From assembly GCA_002305715.1 (NCBI GenBank), contig DBQD01000042.1:16134-80133 (forward strand): a stretch of DNA of 64,000 bases, in the 5' to 3' direction. A model generated the notes under the pieces. It saw nothing but the letters and a program-made list of their open reading frames with translations. It was not told where the DNA came from and did no database searches. Origin of the DNA: Proteiniphilum sp. UBA1403 (lineage in GTDB: Bacteria; Bacteroidota; Bacteroidia; Bacteroidales; Dysgonomonadaceae). Position 1 is the stretch's first letter. The number at the start of each line of letters is the position of its first letter. The translations under genes were made by a program, and so were the position numbers. Positions 8,313 through 17,401 of the stretch are shown here, one piece after another.

Positions 8313-9437
8313 ATGCTATCAAACGTCCACAAAAAAGAGGTTGAAGAGCTTTACGCCACCCCCATTTTACAACAAACTGCATTCTGGTCTGCCGTTAAAA
8401 AGAGATTGGGTACAAACTCTATCGCCATCAATTTTAACTCCAGAAAATCGGCACTTTATGGTGTATCTGACGACCGTTCATCGCTCTATTCCGATGTGTT
8501 GATTGTACTTCAACAGATAAACAGGTACTATTCCGTAGCATATGTGCCCTATGGTCCTGAGTTGGAACCCTCCGATGAATTTCAAGGAATGTTTCTTGAG
8601 GAACTTTCCGAATCGTTACGATCATTTTTGCCGAAGAATTGTATCCTGATCCGCTACGATCTATGTTGGGAATCGTGGTGGGCTAAGGACAAAGACTATT
8701 TCGACGAGCAGGGTATCTGGAAAGGAGAACCCGATACTCCTACCCAGGAGTTTCGATTTAATTTCAGTACACACAATTGGAATTTAAAGAAAGCTCATTC
8801 CAACATTCTACCAGCCAATACGATCTATCTCAATTTAACTACCGGTACCGACACCCTGCTAAAGAGAATGAAGCCTAAGACTCGATACAACATTGGTCTA
8901 GCTCATCGCAAAGGAGTAACGGTAAAAAGCATGGGACTCGATGGTATTCATATATGGTATGAAATCTATAAAGAAACAGCTGCCCGTAACCACATTTTGC
9001 TAAACGATTTGAAATATTTCCAGGCAGTGCTCTCTGCGCGTGCCGACGATACACACTCACCAGCAGATGTGAACCTTCTGGTAGCAGAAAAGGATGGCAA
9101 ACCTTTGGCTGCTATGTTTTTGGTAATTACACAAAACAGGGGATCCTATCTCTACGGAGCCTCTTCCTCAACAGAAAGGAATCTGATGGCAACTTATGCT
9201 TTGCAATGGGAAGCCATCTGTCGATCGAAAGAAGCCGGATGTACCGAGTATGATATGTTTGGTATCTCACCTTCACCCGATCCGCAGCACCCGTTATATG
9301 GTTTGTACAAGTTTAAATCAGGTTTTGGAGGGGATATATATCACAGCCTCGGTTGTTGGGATTATCCGCTTGATAAAGATCTCTACACATTATTTCGTGC
9401 CTCTGAACTTAACAGTCAGGGATATCATATTAGTTAA
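8313..9437 (+). CDS. FemAB-like peptidyltransferase/acyltransferase
   Basis: FemABX-family protein of 374 aa with tandem GNAT-like folds. Family members add amino acids to lipid II side chains using aminoacyl-tRNA. Recognisable features are MKPKTRYNIGLAHRKGVTV (near residue 185), the VAEKDGKPLAAMFLV strand, ALQWEAICRSKEAGCTEYDM and the C-terminal YGLYKFKSGFGG. Bacteroidales peptidoglycan is generally considered directly cross-linked, so the natural acceptor may be something else, for example a lipid or surface glycan. It has its own promoter and is followed after 11 nt by a GNAT gene. Confidence 0.82.
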   Translation: MLSNVHKKEVEELYATPILQQTAFWSAVKKRLGTNSIAINFNSRKSALYGVSDDRSSLYSDVLIVLQQINRYYSVAYVPYGPELEPSDEFQGMFLEELSESLRSFLPKNCILIRYDLCWESWWAKDKDYFDEQGIWKGEPDTPTQEFRFNFSTHNWNLKKAHSNILPANTIYLNLTTGTDTLLKRMKPKTRYNIGLAHRKGVTVKSMGLDGIHIWYEIYKETAARNHILLNDLKYFQAVLSARADDTHSPADVNLLVAEKDGKPLAAMFLVITQNRGSYLYGASSSTERNLMATYALQWEAICRSKEAGCTEYDMFGISPSPDPQHPLYGLYKFKSGFGGDIYHSLGCWDYPLDKDLYTLFRASELNSQGYHIS

Positions 9438-9448
9438 AATCATCTATC

Positions 9449-9886
9449 ATGTATATCGAAAAAATAACCTATATCGATTCAAATCTTGTATCGGCACTTA
9501 GAAGACTCATACCACAGTTAACTGGTAGAGAATCACACCTTACAGTTGAAGATTTGGAGAAAGTAATCGCTCAAGAAGAAACACATCTTTTTGTTGCAAA
9601 AGAAGAAGATGAGATTATTGGAACACTCACTCTCCAATTCTATCATATTCCCACAGGTAGGAAAGCATGGATTGAAGATGTGATTGTGGACCAGCAAGCA
9701 CGTGGAAAAGGGGTAGGAGCAGCATTGGTTTGGCATGCTATGCGAATTGCTCGTCAAGAGGGAGCAGAAAAGGTGGATCTCACCTCCCACCCCGACCGTA
9801 AGGCTGCCAACATGCTATATCAAAAGATTGGATTCAAAATAAGAGAGTCGAACGTCTATCGTTTTGAATTTCCCATAAACGATTAA
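9449..9886 (+). CDS. GNAT family N-acetyltransferase
   Basis: Cytoplasmic acetyltransferase of 145 aa. The acetyl-CoA pyrophosphate loop is visible as QQARGKGVGAAL near residue 89 (R/Q-x-x-G-x-G/A), preceded by the beta4 strand AWIEDVIVD and followed by the C-terminal strand NMLYQKIGFKIRESNVYRFE. It is spaced 11 nt from the FemAB-like gene, suggesting one transcript. Substrate unknown. Confidence 0.9.
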   Translation: MYIEKITYIDSNLVSALRRLIPQLTGRESHLTVEDLEKVIAQEETHLFVAKEEDEIIGTLTLQFYHIPTGRKAWIEDVIVDQQARGKGVGAALVWHAMRIARQEGAEKVDLTSHPDRKAANMLYQKIGFKIRESNVYRFEFPIND

Positions 9887-9945
9887 AACAACTCGACTCA
9901 AATATTTTTACAGGTAGGTATATACTTTGCTGTAATCTATATACG

Positions 9946-11040
9946 TTAGGGTAACTTATATACGATACTATTGATATTCATGCCCGCTCCCACAGAAGCC
10001 AGCACTATGTAATCGCCATGCTTTAAGTTATGTCCATCCATTTCATTACGGGTAATCATATCCAACAGAGTTGGAACGGTAGCTACCGACGAGTTACCCA
10101 ATCGGGAGATAGTCATGGGCATGATGGTCTCCGGTACTTCTTTCAGACTATAGAGCTTGAACAATCGCTGTAATATGGCATCGTCCATTTTTCCATTAGC
10201 TTGGTGAATCAATATCTTGCTGACCTGGTTAACATGCAGATTCAGTTTATCAAGACCTGCTTTGATGGCAATGGGTACATTTTCCAGAGCATACATGTAA
10301 AGCCTTCTGCCATTCATTTTCAAGTAATAGTCCTTTTTTTCTGCTAAAACCGGATTGTAAGAGTATCCCATATGTAGCATATTCACATAATCCAAAGCAT
10401 CGCTTCGAGAATTGTGACCAATGATACCCAATGGCTCATCGCTTTCGCGAGCTTCCAGGACAGCAGCACCTGCACCATCGGCATAAATCATGCTATCACG
10501 GTCGTGAGGATCGGCCACACGCGACAATATATCGGCACCAACCACCAGGATCTTTTTAGCATCCCCCGAACGAATATAATAATCGGCCTGAATAACAGCC
10601 TGTACCCAGCCTGGACAACCATATAACACATCGTAAGCCACGGCTGAAGGATTTGCTATACCAAGTTTCTTTTTCAAGCGAGAAGCCAACGTAGGTAGCA
10701 CATCCATGCGAACATTATCGACTTTTGTCTCTCCAAAATTGTGTGCAAATATGATATAATCTAGCTCCTCCCCATTCACGCCGGCCGACTCTAACGCTCG
10801 TTGAGCGGCAATCAATGCTAAATCTGACGTCACCTGATTTTCTTCCGCATACCGCCTTTCAGCAATGGTGGTGATCTCCTCAAATTTACGAGTTATCTCC
10901 TCATTGGGAGTGGTAATTATTGTACCATCTGCATCGTAAAAAGTAGTCTTATGGAAGTAATCGTTCTCGATACGTATGGAAGGCACATAATGGCCTGTTC
11001 CGGTGAATACACTATATATTTTTTTCATTTTGGTTATCAT
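9946..11040 (-). CDS. 3-oxoacyl-ACP synthase III-like (KASIII/FabH family)
   Basis: Thiolase-fold condensing enzyme of 364 aa. The catalytic triad is visible: Cys in VLYGCPGWVQA, His in LIHQANGKMDD and Asn in RLGNSSVATVP. Compared with housekeeping FabH (~320 aa) it has an N-terminal insert around residues 28-50. That suggests a divergent KASIII-like paralogue, perhaps for branched or special acyl starters rather than bulk fatty-acid initiation. The annotated start is the first of two nearby Met codons; MKKIYSVFTG four codons later is equally plausible. It is transcribed alone from a divergent promoter region. Confidence 0.85.
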   Translation of the reverse strand: MITKMKKIYSVFTGTGHYVPSIRIENDYFHKTTFYDADGTIITTPNEEITRKFEEITTIAERRYAEENQVTSDLALIAAQRALESAGVNGEELDYIIFAHNFGETKVDNVRMDVLPTLASRLKKKLGIANPSAVAYDVLYGCPGWVQAVIQADYYIRSGDAKKILVVGADILSRVADPHDRDSMIYADGAGAAVLEARESDEPLGIIGHNSRSDALDYVNMLHMGYSYNPVLAEKKDYYLKMNGRRLYMYALENVPIAIKAGLDKLNLHVNQVSKILIHQANGKMDDAILQRLFKLYSLKEVPETIMPMTISRLGNSSVATVPTLLDMITRNEMDGHNLKHGDYIVLASVGAGMNINSIVYKLP

Positions 11041-11096
11041 TACAAAGTAACTGCGACATTAAAACTCTTTATTTTCCATCATCAACCAATTGGCGA

Positions 11097-11104
11097 CAAA
11101 GATA
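11097..11104 (-). promoter_or_regulatory. -7 box for KASIII-like gene
   Basis: Read on the minus strand this is TATCTTTG, a match to TAnnTTTG, about 57 nt before the start codon at 11040. No good TTTG -33 is seen at the right distance. Confidence 0.45.
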
Positions 11105-11231
11105 TGAAATAAAATTTAAACAATCGTTCTTTATAGTACACACAATTTAACTTTTCCATGAGCATTTGCATAGCAAAATGACAGCAAAAGTTTTTTTAAA
11201 CCCATTTCCCCAATGATTCACAGATTCATTG

Positions 11232-11239
11232 TATATTTG
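11232..11239 (+). promoter_or_regulatory. -7 box for the dehydrogenase-pyrBI transcript
   Basis: TATATTTG fits TAnnTTTG. The best -33 candidate (TTTC at 11205) has a 23-nt spacer, so the match is partial. If used, the leader before the ATG at 11370 would be about 125 nt and contains the hairpin and palindrome listed next. Confidence 0.5.
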
Positions 11240-11252
11240 TTGTGAGAAATCT

Positions 11253-11297
11253 GCATTTTTGGATAAAAATGCAAACTTTTTTGTTGTATTAATACAA
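11253..11297 (+). promoter_or_regulatory. leader hairpin and 14-bp palindrome upstream of dehydrogenase gene
   Basis: GCATTTTT (11253-11260) and AAAAATGC (11265-11272) form a perfect 8-bp stem with a 4-nt loop, followed by a T-rich stretch. TTGTATTAATACAA at 11284-11297 is a perfect 14-bp palindrome of the size of a dimeric repressor site. Both lie in the 329-nt divergent intergenic region that otherwise shows no gene. Regulatory function is inferred only. Confidence 0.4.
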
Positions 11298-11369
11298 ATC
11301 GTCACATCTAAATGGCATGATGAGTGACTAAACGTATAAATGGATTATTTGTTTAAATTATAATTAAAT

Positions 11370-12572
11370 ATGGGAAAAGTACTGATCATTGGTGCCGGAG
11401 GTGTAGGCACTGTTGTCGCACATAAGGTTGCGCAAAATAGCCAGATTTTTGGCGACATCATGTTGGCAAGTCGCACCAAAAGCAAATGCGATGCTATTGC
11501 CCAAGAGGTAAAACGTCGGACCGGTGTAGAGATCAAAACGGCGCAAGTTGACGCAGACAACGTACCCGAGCTGGTATCGCTCTTCAATGAGTTCAAACCG
11601 GAACTGGTCATCAACGTAGCACTGCCCTACCAGGATCTTACCATTATGGATGCCTGCCTCGAAGCTGGCGTGAACTATCTCGACACAGCTAACTACGAGC
11701 CAAAAGATGAGGCCAAATTTGAGTATAAATGGCAATGGGCCTATCGGGAAAAGTTCGAAAAAGCAGGCCTTACAGCCATTTTGGGCTGCGGTTTCGACCC
11801 GGGTGTGACAAGTGTTTTCACAGCTCATGCTGCCAAACATCATTTTGACGAAATTCACTATTTGGATATTGTGGATTGTAATGCCGGTGATCATGGCAAG
11901 GCTTTTGCTACTAATTTCAATCCCGAAATCAACATCCGCGAGGTAACTCAAAAAGGAAAATACTGGGAAAATGGACAATGGGTAGAAACAGAACCCCATG
12001 AAATCCACAAGCCCCTCACCTATCCAGAAATTGGACCAAAAGAATCGTATGTAATCTATCATGAAGAGTTGGAATCGCTTGTGAAGAACTTCCCAACCCT
12101 AAAACGTGCTCGCTTCTGGATGACCTTTGGTCAGGAATACCTGACTCACTTGCGAGTAATTCAAAACATAGGTATGGCACGCATCGATGAGGTCGAATAT
12201 AACGGACAGAAGATTGTACCCATACAGTTCCTGAAAGCGGTATTACCTGATCCGGGTGAACTGGGAGAAAACTATACCGGTCAGACCTCCATTGGTTGCC
12301 GTATTCGTGGCATCAAAGATGGAAAAGAACGCACCTATTATATCTACAACAATTGTAGCCACGAGGAGGCATACAAGGAAACCGGTGCTCAGGGAGTAAG
12401 TTACACAACAGGTGTTCCGGCTACCATTGGTGGCATCATGTTTATGCAGGGACTATGGAGGAAACCGGGTGTTTACAATGTTGAGGAATTCAATCCAGAT
12501 CCATTCATGGAGCAACTCAATATACAAGGTTTACCTTGGCACGAAATATTTGATATTAATTTAGAGGTCTAA
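11370..12572 (+). CDS. carboxynorspermidine/carboxyspermidine dehydrogenase-like (saccharopine dehydrogenase family)
   Basis: NAD(P)-dependent reductase of 400 aa. The Rossmann motif VLIIGAGGVGTVVAHK is at the N-terminus, then LVINVALPYQDLTIMDACLEAGVNYLDTA and ILGCGFDPGVTSVF, both family signatures. The full length and the DHGKAFATNFNPEINIREVT region resemble the enzyme that condenses aspartate semialdehyde with a diamine to form carboxynorspermidine or carboxyspermidine in polyamine synthesis. Saccharopine dehydrogenase itself is the main alternative. It is followed by pyrB after 15 nt, so all may share a transcript. Confidence 0.82.
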   Translation: MGKVLIIGAGGVGTVVAHKVAQNSQIFGDIMLASRTKSKCDAIAQEVKRRTGVEIKTAQVDADNVPELVSLFNEFKPELVINVALPYQDLTIMDACLEAGVNYLDTANYEPKDEAKFEYKWQWAYREKFEKAGLTAILGCGFDPGVTSVFTAHAAKHHFDEIHYLDIVDCNAGDHGKAFATNFNPEINIREVTQKGKYWENGQWVETEPHEIHKPLTYPEIGPKESYVIYHEELESLVKNFPTLKRARFWMTFGQEYLTHLRVIQNIGMARIDEVEYNGQKIVPIQFLKAVLPDPGELGENYTGQTSIGCRIRGIKDGKERTYYIYNNCSHEEAYKETGAQGVSYTTGVPATIGGIMFMQGLWRKPGVYNVEEFNPDPFMEQLNIQGLPWHEIFDINLEV

Positions 12573-12587
12573 ATAAATATACTTTCC

Positions 12588-13505
12588 ATGCATCCCAAAA
12601 GCTTGGTTAATATTGATGATTACAGCCGGGAGGATATTTTTCGTATCCTCCAAAGTGCTGCCCGCTTTAAACAGCAACCCGATCGGGCTCTTCTGCAGGG
12701 CAAAGTATGTGCTACGCTCTTTTTTGAGCCATCAACACGTACCCGGCTGAGTTTCGAGACAGCAGTCAACAGGCTCCGGGGACGCATTATCGGCTTCTCC
12801 GATGCAGCCACCAGCAGCTCCACCAAGGGTGAGTCGTTGAAGGATACCATCATGATGGTCAGTAATTATGCCGACCTCATCATCATGCGTCATCACCTTG
12901 AAGGCTCTGCTCGTTATGCCTCAGAGATATCTCCTGTACCGGTTGTAAATGCTGGTGACGGATCGAATCAGCATCCAACGCAGACGTTGCTCGACCTTTT
13001 TACGATATACGAAACGCAAGGTACGTTGGAAAACCTTACTGTCACCATTGTTGGAGACTTAAAGTATGGTCGTGCTGTTCATTCTCTCATCCAGGGACTT
13101 TCGCACTTCTCACCTACTTTTAATTTTGTAGCACCCGAGGAATTACACATTCCCGATAAATACAGAACGTTTTGCGACGAGAAGAAGATACCTTACAATG
13201 AATATACGGACTTCACCTCTGAATCGATACGCAATGCTGACATCCTTTACATGACCCGTGTACAGAAAGAGCGTTTCACGGATCTAATGGAGTATGAGAA
13301 GGTTAAAAACGTGTATGTACTACATAACGATATGCTGGCCGATTCAAAAGAAAACTTGCGTGTTTTGCATCCGCTACCTCGTGTAAAGGAGATATGCCAG
13401 GATGTGGATGATAATCCCAAAGCCTACTATTTTCAGCAGGCTCGAAATGGAGTGTATACCCGTCAAGCGGTTATTTGTGAGTTGATGGGAATTGAGGTTG
13501 AGTAA
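12588..13505 (+). CDS. pyrB: aspartate carbamoyltransferase catalytic subunit
   Basis: Catalytic chain of ATCase (305 aa), joining carbamoyl phosphate and aspartate in pyrimidine synthesis. The carbamoyl-phosphate loop [15 protein letters not shown] is near residue 45, [12 protein letters not shown] forms the 80s loop and [11 protein letters not shown] the aspartate-domain hinge. The regulatory subunit gene follows 35 nt later, indicating the class B holoenzyme type. Confidence 0.97.
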   Translation: MHPKSLVNIDDYSREDIFRILQSAARFKQQPDRALLQGKVCATLFFEPSTRTRLSFETAVNRLRGRIIGFSDAATSSSTKGESLKDTIMMVSNYADLIIMRHHLEGSARYASEISPVPVVNAGDGSNQHPTQTLLDLFTIYETQGTLENLTVTIVGDLKYGRAVHSLIQGLSHFSPTFNFVAPEELHIPDKYRTFCDEKKIPYNEYTDFTSESIRNADILYMTRVQKERFTDLMEYEKVKNVYVLHNDMLADSKENLRVLHPLPRVKEICQDVDDNPKAYYFQQARNGVYTRQAVICELMGIEVE

Positions 13506-13540
13506 CCGGTGGTTCGTCACTTTAAAATTTGATCCAACAT

Positions 13541-13993
13541 ATGAGAAAAGAATTACAGGTAGCCGCGCTTGAAAATGGCACGGCCATTGATCATATTCCA
13601 AGTGAGGCTGTTTTCAAAGTGGTATCGTTGCTACAGCTCCAAAAGCTTAACAACCGCATCACCATTGGTAATAATTTGAAAAGCAATAAGATGGGAACAA
13701 AGGGGATCATTAAGGTTTCCGATAAGTTTTTCAGGGAAGATGAAATAAATCGCATCGCTTTGGTCGCTCCTAATGTTATTTTGAACATCATCCGTAACTT
13801 CGAGGTTGTGGAAAAGAAAAAAGTGTTGCTTCCTGATGAAATCTTCGAAATTGTAAAATGCAACAACCCCAAGTGCATCACCAATAACGAACCAATGAAG
13901 ACCCGCTTTCATGTGGTTGACAAGGAGAAAGTGGAACTTAAATGTCACTACTGCGAATTGAAAATTAAAAAGGAAGATATAGAACTGATCTAA
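13541..13993 (+). CDS. pyrI: aspartate carbamoyltransferase regulatory subunit
   Basis: Allosteric chain of ATCase, 150 aa, binding ATP/CTP at its N-terminal domain and zinc at its C-terminal domain. Four cysteines in CNNPKC and CHYC give the zinc site. I start it at the ATG at 13541 ([19 protein letters not shown]), which matches family N-termini; a TTG four codons upstream would add MIQH without support. It follows pyrB and precedes the flavin reductase by 6 nt. Confidence 0.96.
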   Translation: MRKELQVAALENGTAIDHIPSEAVFKVVSLLQLQKLNNRITIGNNLKSNKMGTKGIIKVSDKFFREDEINRIALVAPNVILNIIRNFEVVEKKKVLLPDEIFEIVKCNNPKCITNNEPMKTRFHVVDKEKVELKCHYCELKIKKEDIELI

Positions 13994-13999
13994 GTTGGT

Positions 14000-14587
14000 A
14001 TGAAACAAGACTGGAAGCCGGGAACAATGATTTATCCACTGCCGGCGGTGATGATTAGCTGCGGGAGTAGCGAAAATGAATATAATATTTTCACAGTCAG
14101 CTGGGTAGGAACAATCAACAGTAATCCTCCCATGTGTTACATCTCCGTCAGGCCCGAGCGGCATTCCTATGAGATCATTAAAAGGAACCGAGAGTTTGTG
14201 ATTAACCTCACCACAGAGGATTTGGCTCGTGCCACCGATTGGTGTGGCGTACGCTCTGGCAAGGATTACAATAAATTCGAGGAGATGAAGCTGACAGCTG
14301 GTGAAGCAAGCATTGTGAAGGCTCCCATCATTAATGAATCACCCCTCTGTATTGAATGCGTAGTAAAAGATATCATTCCTCTCGGATCACATGATATGTT
14401 CATTTCCGATGTTGTAAATGTGAAAGCCGATAATCGGTACTTTGATCCCGAAACAGGCAGATTCAACTTACAGCTGTCAAAACTACTCGCATATGCCCAC
14501 GGGCACTATTATGGCCTGGGAAGGGAAATTGGAAAATTTGGTTGGAGTGTTAAGAAAAAACCAAAGAAGAAAAAACAACAAGGATAA
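14000..14587 (+). CDS. flavin reductase-like FMN-binding protein (flavoredoxin type)
   Basis: Split-barrel flavoprotein of 195 aa. The N-terminal PLPAVMISCGSSENEYNIFTVSWVG and INSNPPMCYISVRPERHSYEII segments are typical of flavin reductase-like domains that bind FMN. The C-terminus is a lysine-rich tail (KKKPKKKKQQG) that may contact nucleic acid or be unstructured. It is tightly packed between pyrI and metA; a link to dihydroorotate or sulfur metabolism is speculation. Confidence 0.85.
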   Translation: MKQDWKPGTMIYPLPAVMISCGSSENEYNIFTVSWVGTINSNPPMCYISVRPERHSYEIIKRNREFVINLTTEDLARATDWCGVRSGKDYNKFEEMKLTAGEASIVKAPIINESPLCIECVVKDIIPLGSHDMFISDVVNVKADNRYFDPETGRFNLQLSKLLAYAHGHYYGLGREIGKFGWSVKKKPKKKKQQG

Positions 14588-14596
14588 CAAGATATT

Positions 14597-15532
14597 ATGC
14601 CCGTAAATTTACCTGACAAATTACCCGCAATAGAGATATTAAAGAAGGAGCACATATTCGTGATGGACGATTTACGTGCATCCACTCAAGACATACGACC
14701 TCTTAAGATACTAATTCTCAACCTTATGCCCCTCAAGGTGACTACAGAGACTGACCTTATTCGGTTACTCTCCAACTCACCGCTACAGGTTGAGATTGAG
14801 TTCTTGGGACTTACCTCTCACACCCCCCGGAACACACCCATTGAACACTTGATGTCATTCTATAATGGGTTTGATAAGATTAAGTACTCTTATTACGATG
14901 GAATGATTATTACCGGCGCTCCTGTTGAAATGATTCCATTTGAAGAAGTAACATATTGGGATGAGCTGACTCATATCTTCGACTGGGCACGTACGCATGT
15001 AACTTCAACTTTTTATATCTGTTGGGGAGCACAAGCAGCGCTGTACCATTTCTATGGTATCCAAAAACATCCATTGGAGAAGAAATTGTTTGGAGTGTTC
15101 AGTCACACAATAAACGATCCCTCTTTTCCGCTCTTTCGGGGCTTCGATGATACATTCTATGCACCACACAGCAGACACACAACTATATTTGCCAGTGAAA
15201 TTAATAAGTGTCCCGAACTCACCATCCACTCCGAATCGGTAGAAGCCGGTGTTTATATTGTCTCTTCCCGTGGTGGAAGAGAGTTTTATGTGACCGGTCA
15301 TTCCGAATATGCACCCATGACGCTGCACAACGAATATACACGGGATAAAGAAAAGGGCATGGATTCTGTGGACTTACCCTTAAACTACTACAGGAACAAC
15401 GATCCCTCATTGCCACCATTGGTACAGTGGCGATCGCATGCGAACCTACTATACATAAACTGGTTAAATTATTTTGTATATCAGGCCACACCGTTCAACA
15501 TAAACGAAGTTGCACAACTGGGAGAACTCTAA
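14597..15532 (+). CDS. metA: homoserine O-acyltransferase (MetA family, probably acetyl-CoA specific)
   Basis: First committed enzyme of methionine synthesis, 311 aa. The nucleophile Cys lies in FYICWGAQAALYHFYG near residue 142, with GHSEYAP carrying downstream active-site residues. In the motif IITGAPVE the position that is Gly in succinyl-specific E. coli MetA is Glu, which published work on MetA enzymes links to acetyl-CoA preference. So O-acetylhomoserine is the more likely product. It starts 9 nt after the flavin reductase gene and ends 7 nt from the convergent lactonase gene. No SAM riboswitch is visible in front of it. Confidence 0.94.
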   Translation: MPVNLPDKLPAIEILKKEHIFVMDDLRASTQDIRPLKILILNLMPLKVTTETDLIRLLSNSPLQVEIEFLGLTSHTPRNTPIEHLMSFYNGFDKIKYSYYDGMIITGAPVEMIPFEEVTYWDELTHIFDWARTHVTSTFYICWGAQAALYHFYGIQKHPLEKKLFGVFSHTINDPSFPLFRGFDDTFYAPHSRHTTIFASEINKCPELTIHSESVEAGVYIVSSRGGREFYVTGHSEYAPMTLHNEYTRDKEKGMDSVDLPLNYYRNNDPSLPPLVQWRSHANLLYINWLNYFVYQATPFNINEVAQLGEL

Positions 15533-15539
15533 TTCCTTT

Positions 15540-16736
15540 TTACTCCATGCTGGCAAACTTCAAACAAACCGGCTTGCTGAGAGATATTGAATGATCTGTA
15601 TCTTTAAGCAGACCGGTTTCTTTGTCTAAAGCAAAAACTTGTATCAGGTTGTCATCCCTACCAGCGACCAACACATAATTACCATCGGGTGTAATAACAA
15701 AATTTCTTGGATGCTTCACGGTAAGCTGATAACCTAATTTTGTGAGAGTACCATCGTTAGGGTCAATAGAGAAGATAGCCAGACCATCACCTTTTAATCG
15801 ATTCGATGCATAAAGGAATCGGCCATCCGGAGAAACATGAATATCTGCGCTACCTTGTGCACCCAGCGTGTCGGCAGCAACAACCTGCTTCTGTTTCAAA
15901 TCGCCCCCATTATAGTCGAATAAAATGACCTGACCGGATAATTCTCCCAGCACATAGAGATATTTCCCTCCATTGGGATGAAAATCAAAATGACGCGGTC
16001 CAGTACCGGGAGGCATTATGAATTCCCGTTTACTGCTTTGCTGAATCACAGGTTGTCCGTCAAAGGGAGTATTCTGCACAGTAAACCTATACATTTTATC
16101 GGTCCCCAGATCAGTAGCAAATAAATACAAGCCATCGGGTGAATAACGCACACTGTGAACATGCGATCCCTGTTGACGTACGCTATCTGGTCCATTTCCA
16201 TTGAACTGCATCACCCAAGTAGCAGAACCCAAGAGCCCCTCTGAGTCTACTTGGAAAGAGGTAATGCTGCCACCACCATAATTAGCCGTATGCAAATCTT
16301 TCCCATTGCTGTGAATAGTAATGTAGCAGGGGCTCTCAGCGAGGGTGAGCCTTGTATCAATAATCGAAAGTTGACCATGCTTCTTGTTGAAGGATAAAGC
16401 GTATACTGCACTACTCTCCTTTTCGTTTTCCCCAACAGCATAAACAAACTTCTCATCGGGGCTCAACGTGAGATATGATGGATTGGTTAGCTCAACCATG
16501 CTCACAGAATCGGATTTTCCGGATAGGGAATTGAATCGGTATACATAAATTCCTTTGCTTCCCTCTTCAGAGGTATAGGTACCGACAAGCAGAAACAGAT
16601 CACCCTCGGCCGCCTTTGCTAAAAAAGAGGTTGTCTCTTCAACTGAGACAGTTTTATTTAACTGTTGCGACTTTTTACCAGTGCATGATGACACTAAAAC
16701 CGTAGTTAACACTGTTATAATAATTTTATAATACAT
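15540..16736 (-). CDS. lactonase-family beta-propeller lipoprotein (6-phosphogluconolactonase-like)
   Basis: Seven-bladed propeller of 398 aa related to YbhE-type 6-phosphogluconolactonase. The N-terminus is a lipoprotein signal (LVSSC lipobox near residue 17), so it is exported and lipid-anchored, unlike the cytosolic enzyme. Repeated propeller strands are visible: NPSYLTLSPDEKFVYAV, VHSVRYSPDGLYLFATD, GPRHFDFHPNGGKYLYV, ADIHVSPDGRFLYASN and HPRNFVITPDGNYVLVA. Export makes a surface or periplasmic sugar-lactone role more likely than the pentose phosphate step. Confidence 0.87.
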   Translation of the reverse strand: MYYKIIITVLTTVLVSSCTGKKSQQLNKTVSVEETTSFLAKAAEGDLFLLVGTYTSEEGSKGIYVYRFNSLSGKSDSVSMVELTNPSYLTLSPDEKFVYAVGENEKESSAVYALSFNKKHGQLSIIDTRLTLAESPCYITIHSNGKDLHTANYGGGSITSFQVDSEGLLGSATWVMQFNGNGPDSVRQQGSHVHSVRYSPDGLYLFATDLGTDKMYRFTVQNTPFDGQPVIQQSSKREFIMPPGTGPRHFDFHPNGGKYLYVLGELSGQVILFDYNGGDLKQKQVVAADTLGAQGSADIHVSPDGRFLYASNRLKGDGLAIFSIDPNDGTLTKLGYQLTVKHPRNFVITPDGNYVLVAGRDDNLIQVFALDKETGLLKDTDHSISLSKPVCLKFASME

Positions 16737-16861
16737 ATTGCATAAATTGGGTTTAAAGAATCAAAATAAGTCATTTTTTTCGGATCCACTTCAACCTTTT
16801 GCAAAAAATATTCACTTAGGCTCCATTTTGAGTGAAAATTATAATAGATTGTGAAATTAAA

Positions 16862-16893
16862 GTTGCGAATATGGTGCAGTCTGCTTACTTTTG
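16862..16893 (+). promoter_or_regulatory. promoter for DUF5606-cdsA transcript
   Basis: GTTG (16862-16865), 20-nt spacer, TACTTTTG (16886-16893): three of four -33 bases and all fixed -7 bases of the phylum consensus. The ATG at 16933 lies 39 nt past the -7 box. Confidence 0.65.
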
Positions 16894-16932
16894 CACCTAT
16901 AATTATCGAACTATACTATAAAAATTAGAAAA

Positions 16933-17358
16933 ATGTTATCCAAAATATTATCGATTACAGGACGTCCCGGTTTATATAAACTAGTCTCAACCAATAAAAA
17001 TCTAAATATTGTAGAATCACTTGACAACGGAAAAAGAATTCCTATTTATCCACAGGAAAAAGTAGTTGCATTGAGCGATGTTTCCATTTATACAAAAGAG
17101 GGAGACACACCGTTGCGTGAAGTGTTTATGACAATGAAAGAGAAAGAGAATGGTGCAAAGATTACGTTGGGAAGCAAATCGAAGAACAGCGAACTGTTGG
17201 CCTATTTGGAGGAGGTTTTACCTGACTATAGCAGAGAAAGTGTATATCCCTCAGATGTAAAAAAGATGATTGCCTGGTATAACATTCTCATTGAAAATAA
17301 TATCAGCTTCGAAAAAGAGGAAGTAGAGAAAACAGAAGAGGAAAAAGCGGAAAAATAA
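16933..17358 (+). CDS. DUF5606 domain protein
   Basis: Conserved Bacteroidota protein of 141 aa, function unknown. The core (residues 1-115) starts LSKILSITGRPGLYKLVS and contains YPSDVKKMIAWYNIL, both typical of DUF5606. The C-terminus is a glutamate-rich charged tail (EKEEVEKTEEEKAEK). It precedes cdsA by 43 nt and shares its promoter. Confidence 0.88.
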   Translation: MLSKILSITGRPGLYKLVSTNKNLNIVESLDNGKRIPIYPQEKVVALSDVSIYTKEGDTPLREVFMTMKEKENGAKITLGSKSKNSELLAYLEEVLPDYSRESVYPSDVKKMIAWYNILIENNISFEKEEVEKTEEEKAEK

Positions 17359-17401
17359 GGAGAGGAAAACGAAAAAGGCACCCATTTAAGAGCAATGTAA
17401 A

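Noticed and set aside
11364..12062. 232-codon open frame on the minus strand opposite the dehydrogenase gene
   Set aside because: Lies wholly antisense to a well-conserved enzyme, has no recognisable motif and no promoter; a shadow frame.
15533..16932. SAM or other riboswitch linked to metA
   Set aside because: metA starts 9 nt after the previous gene and no structured leader is present on its strand.
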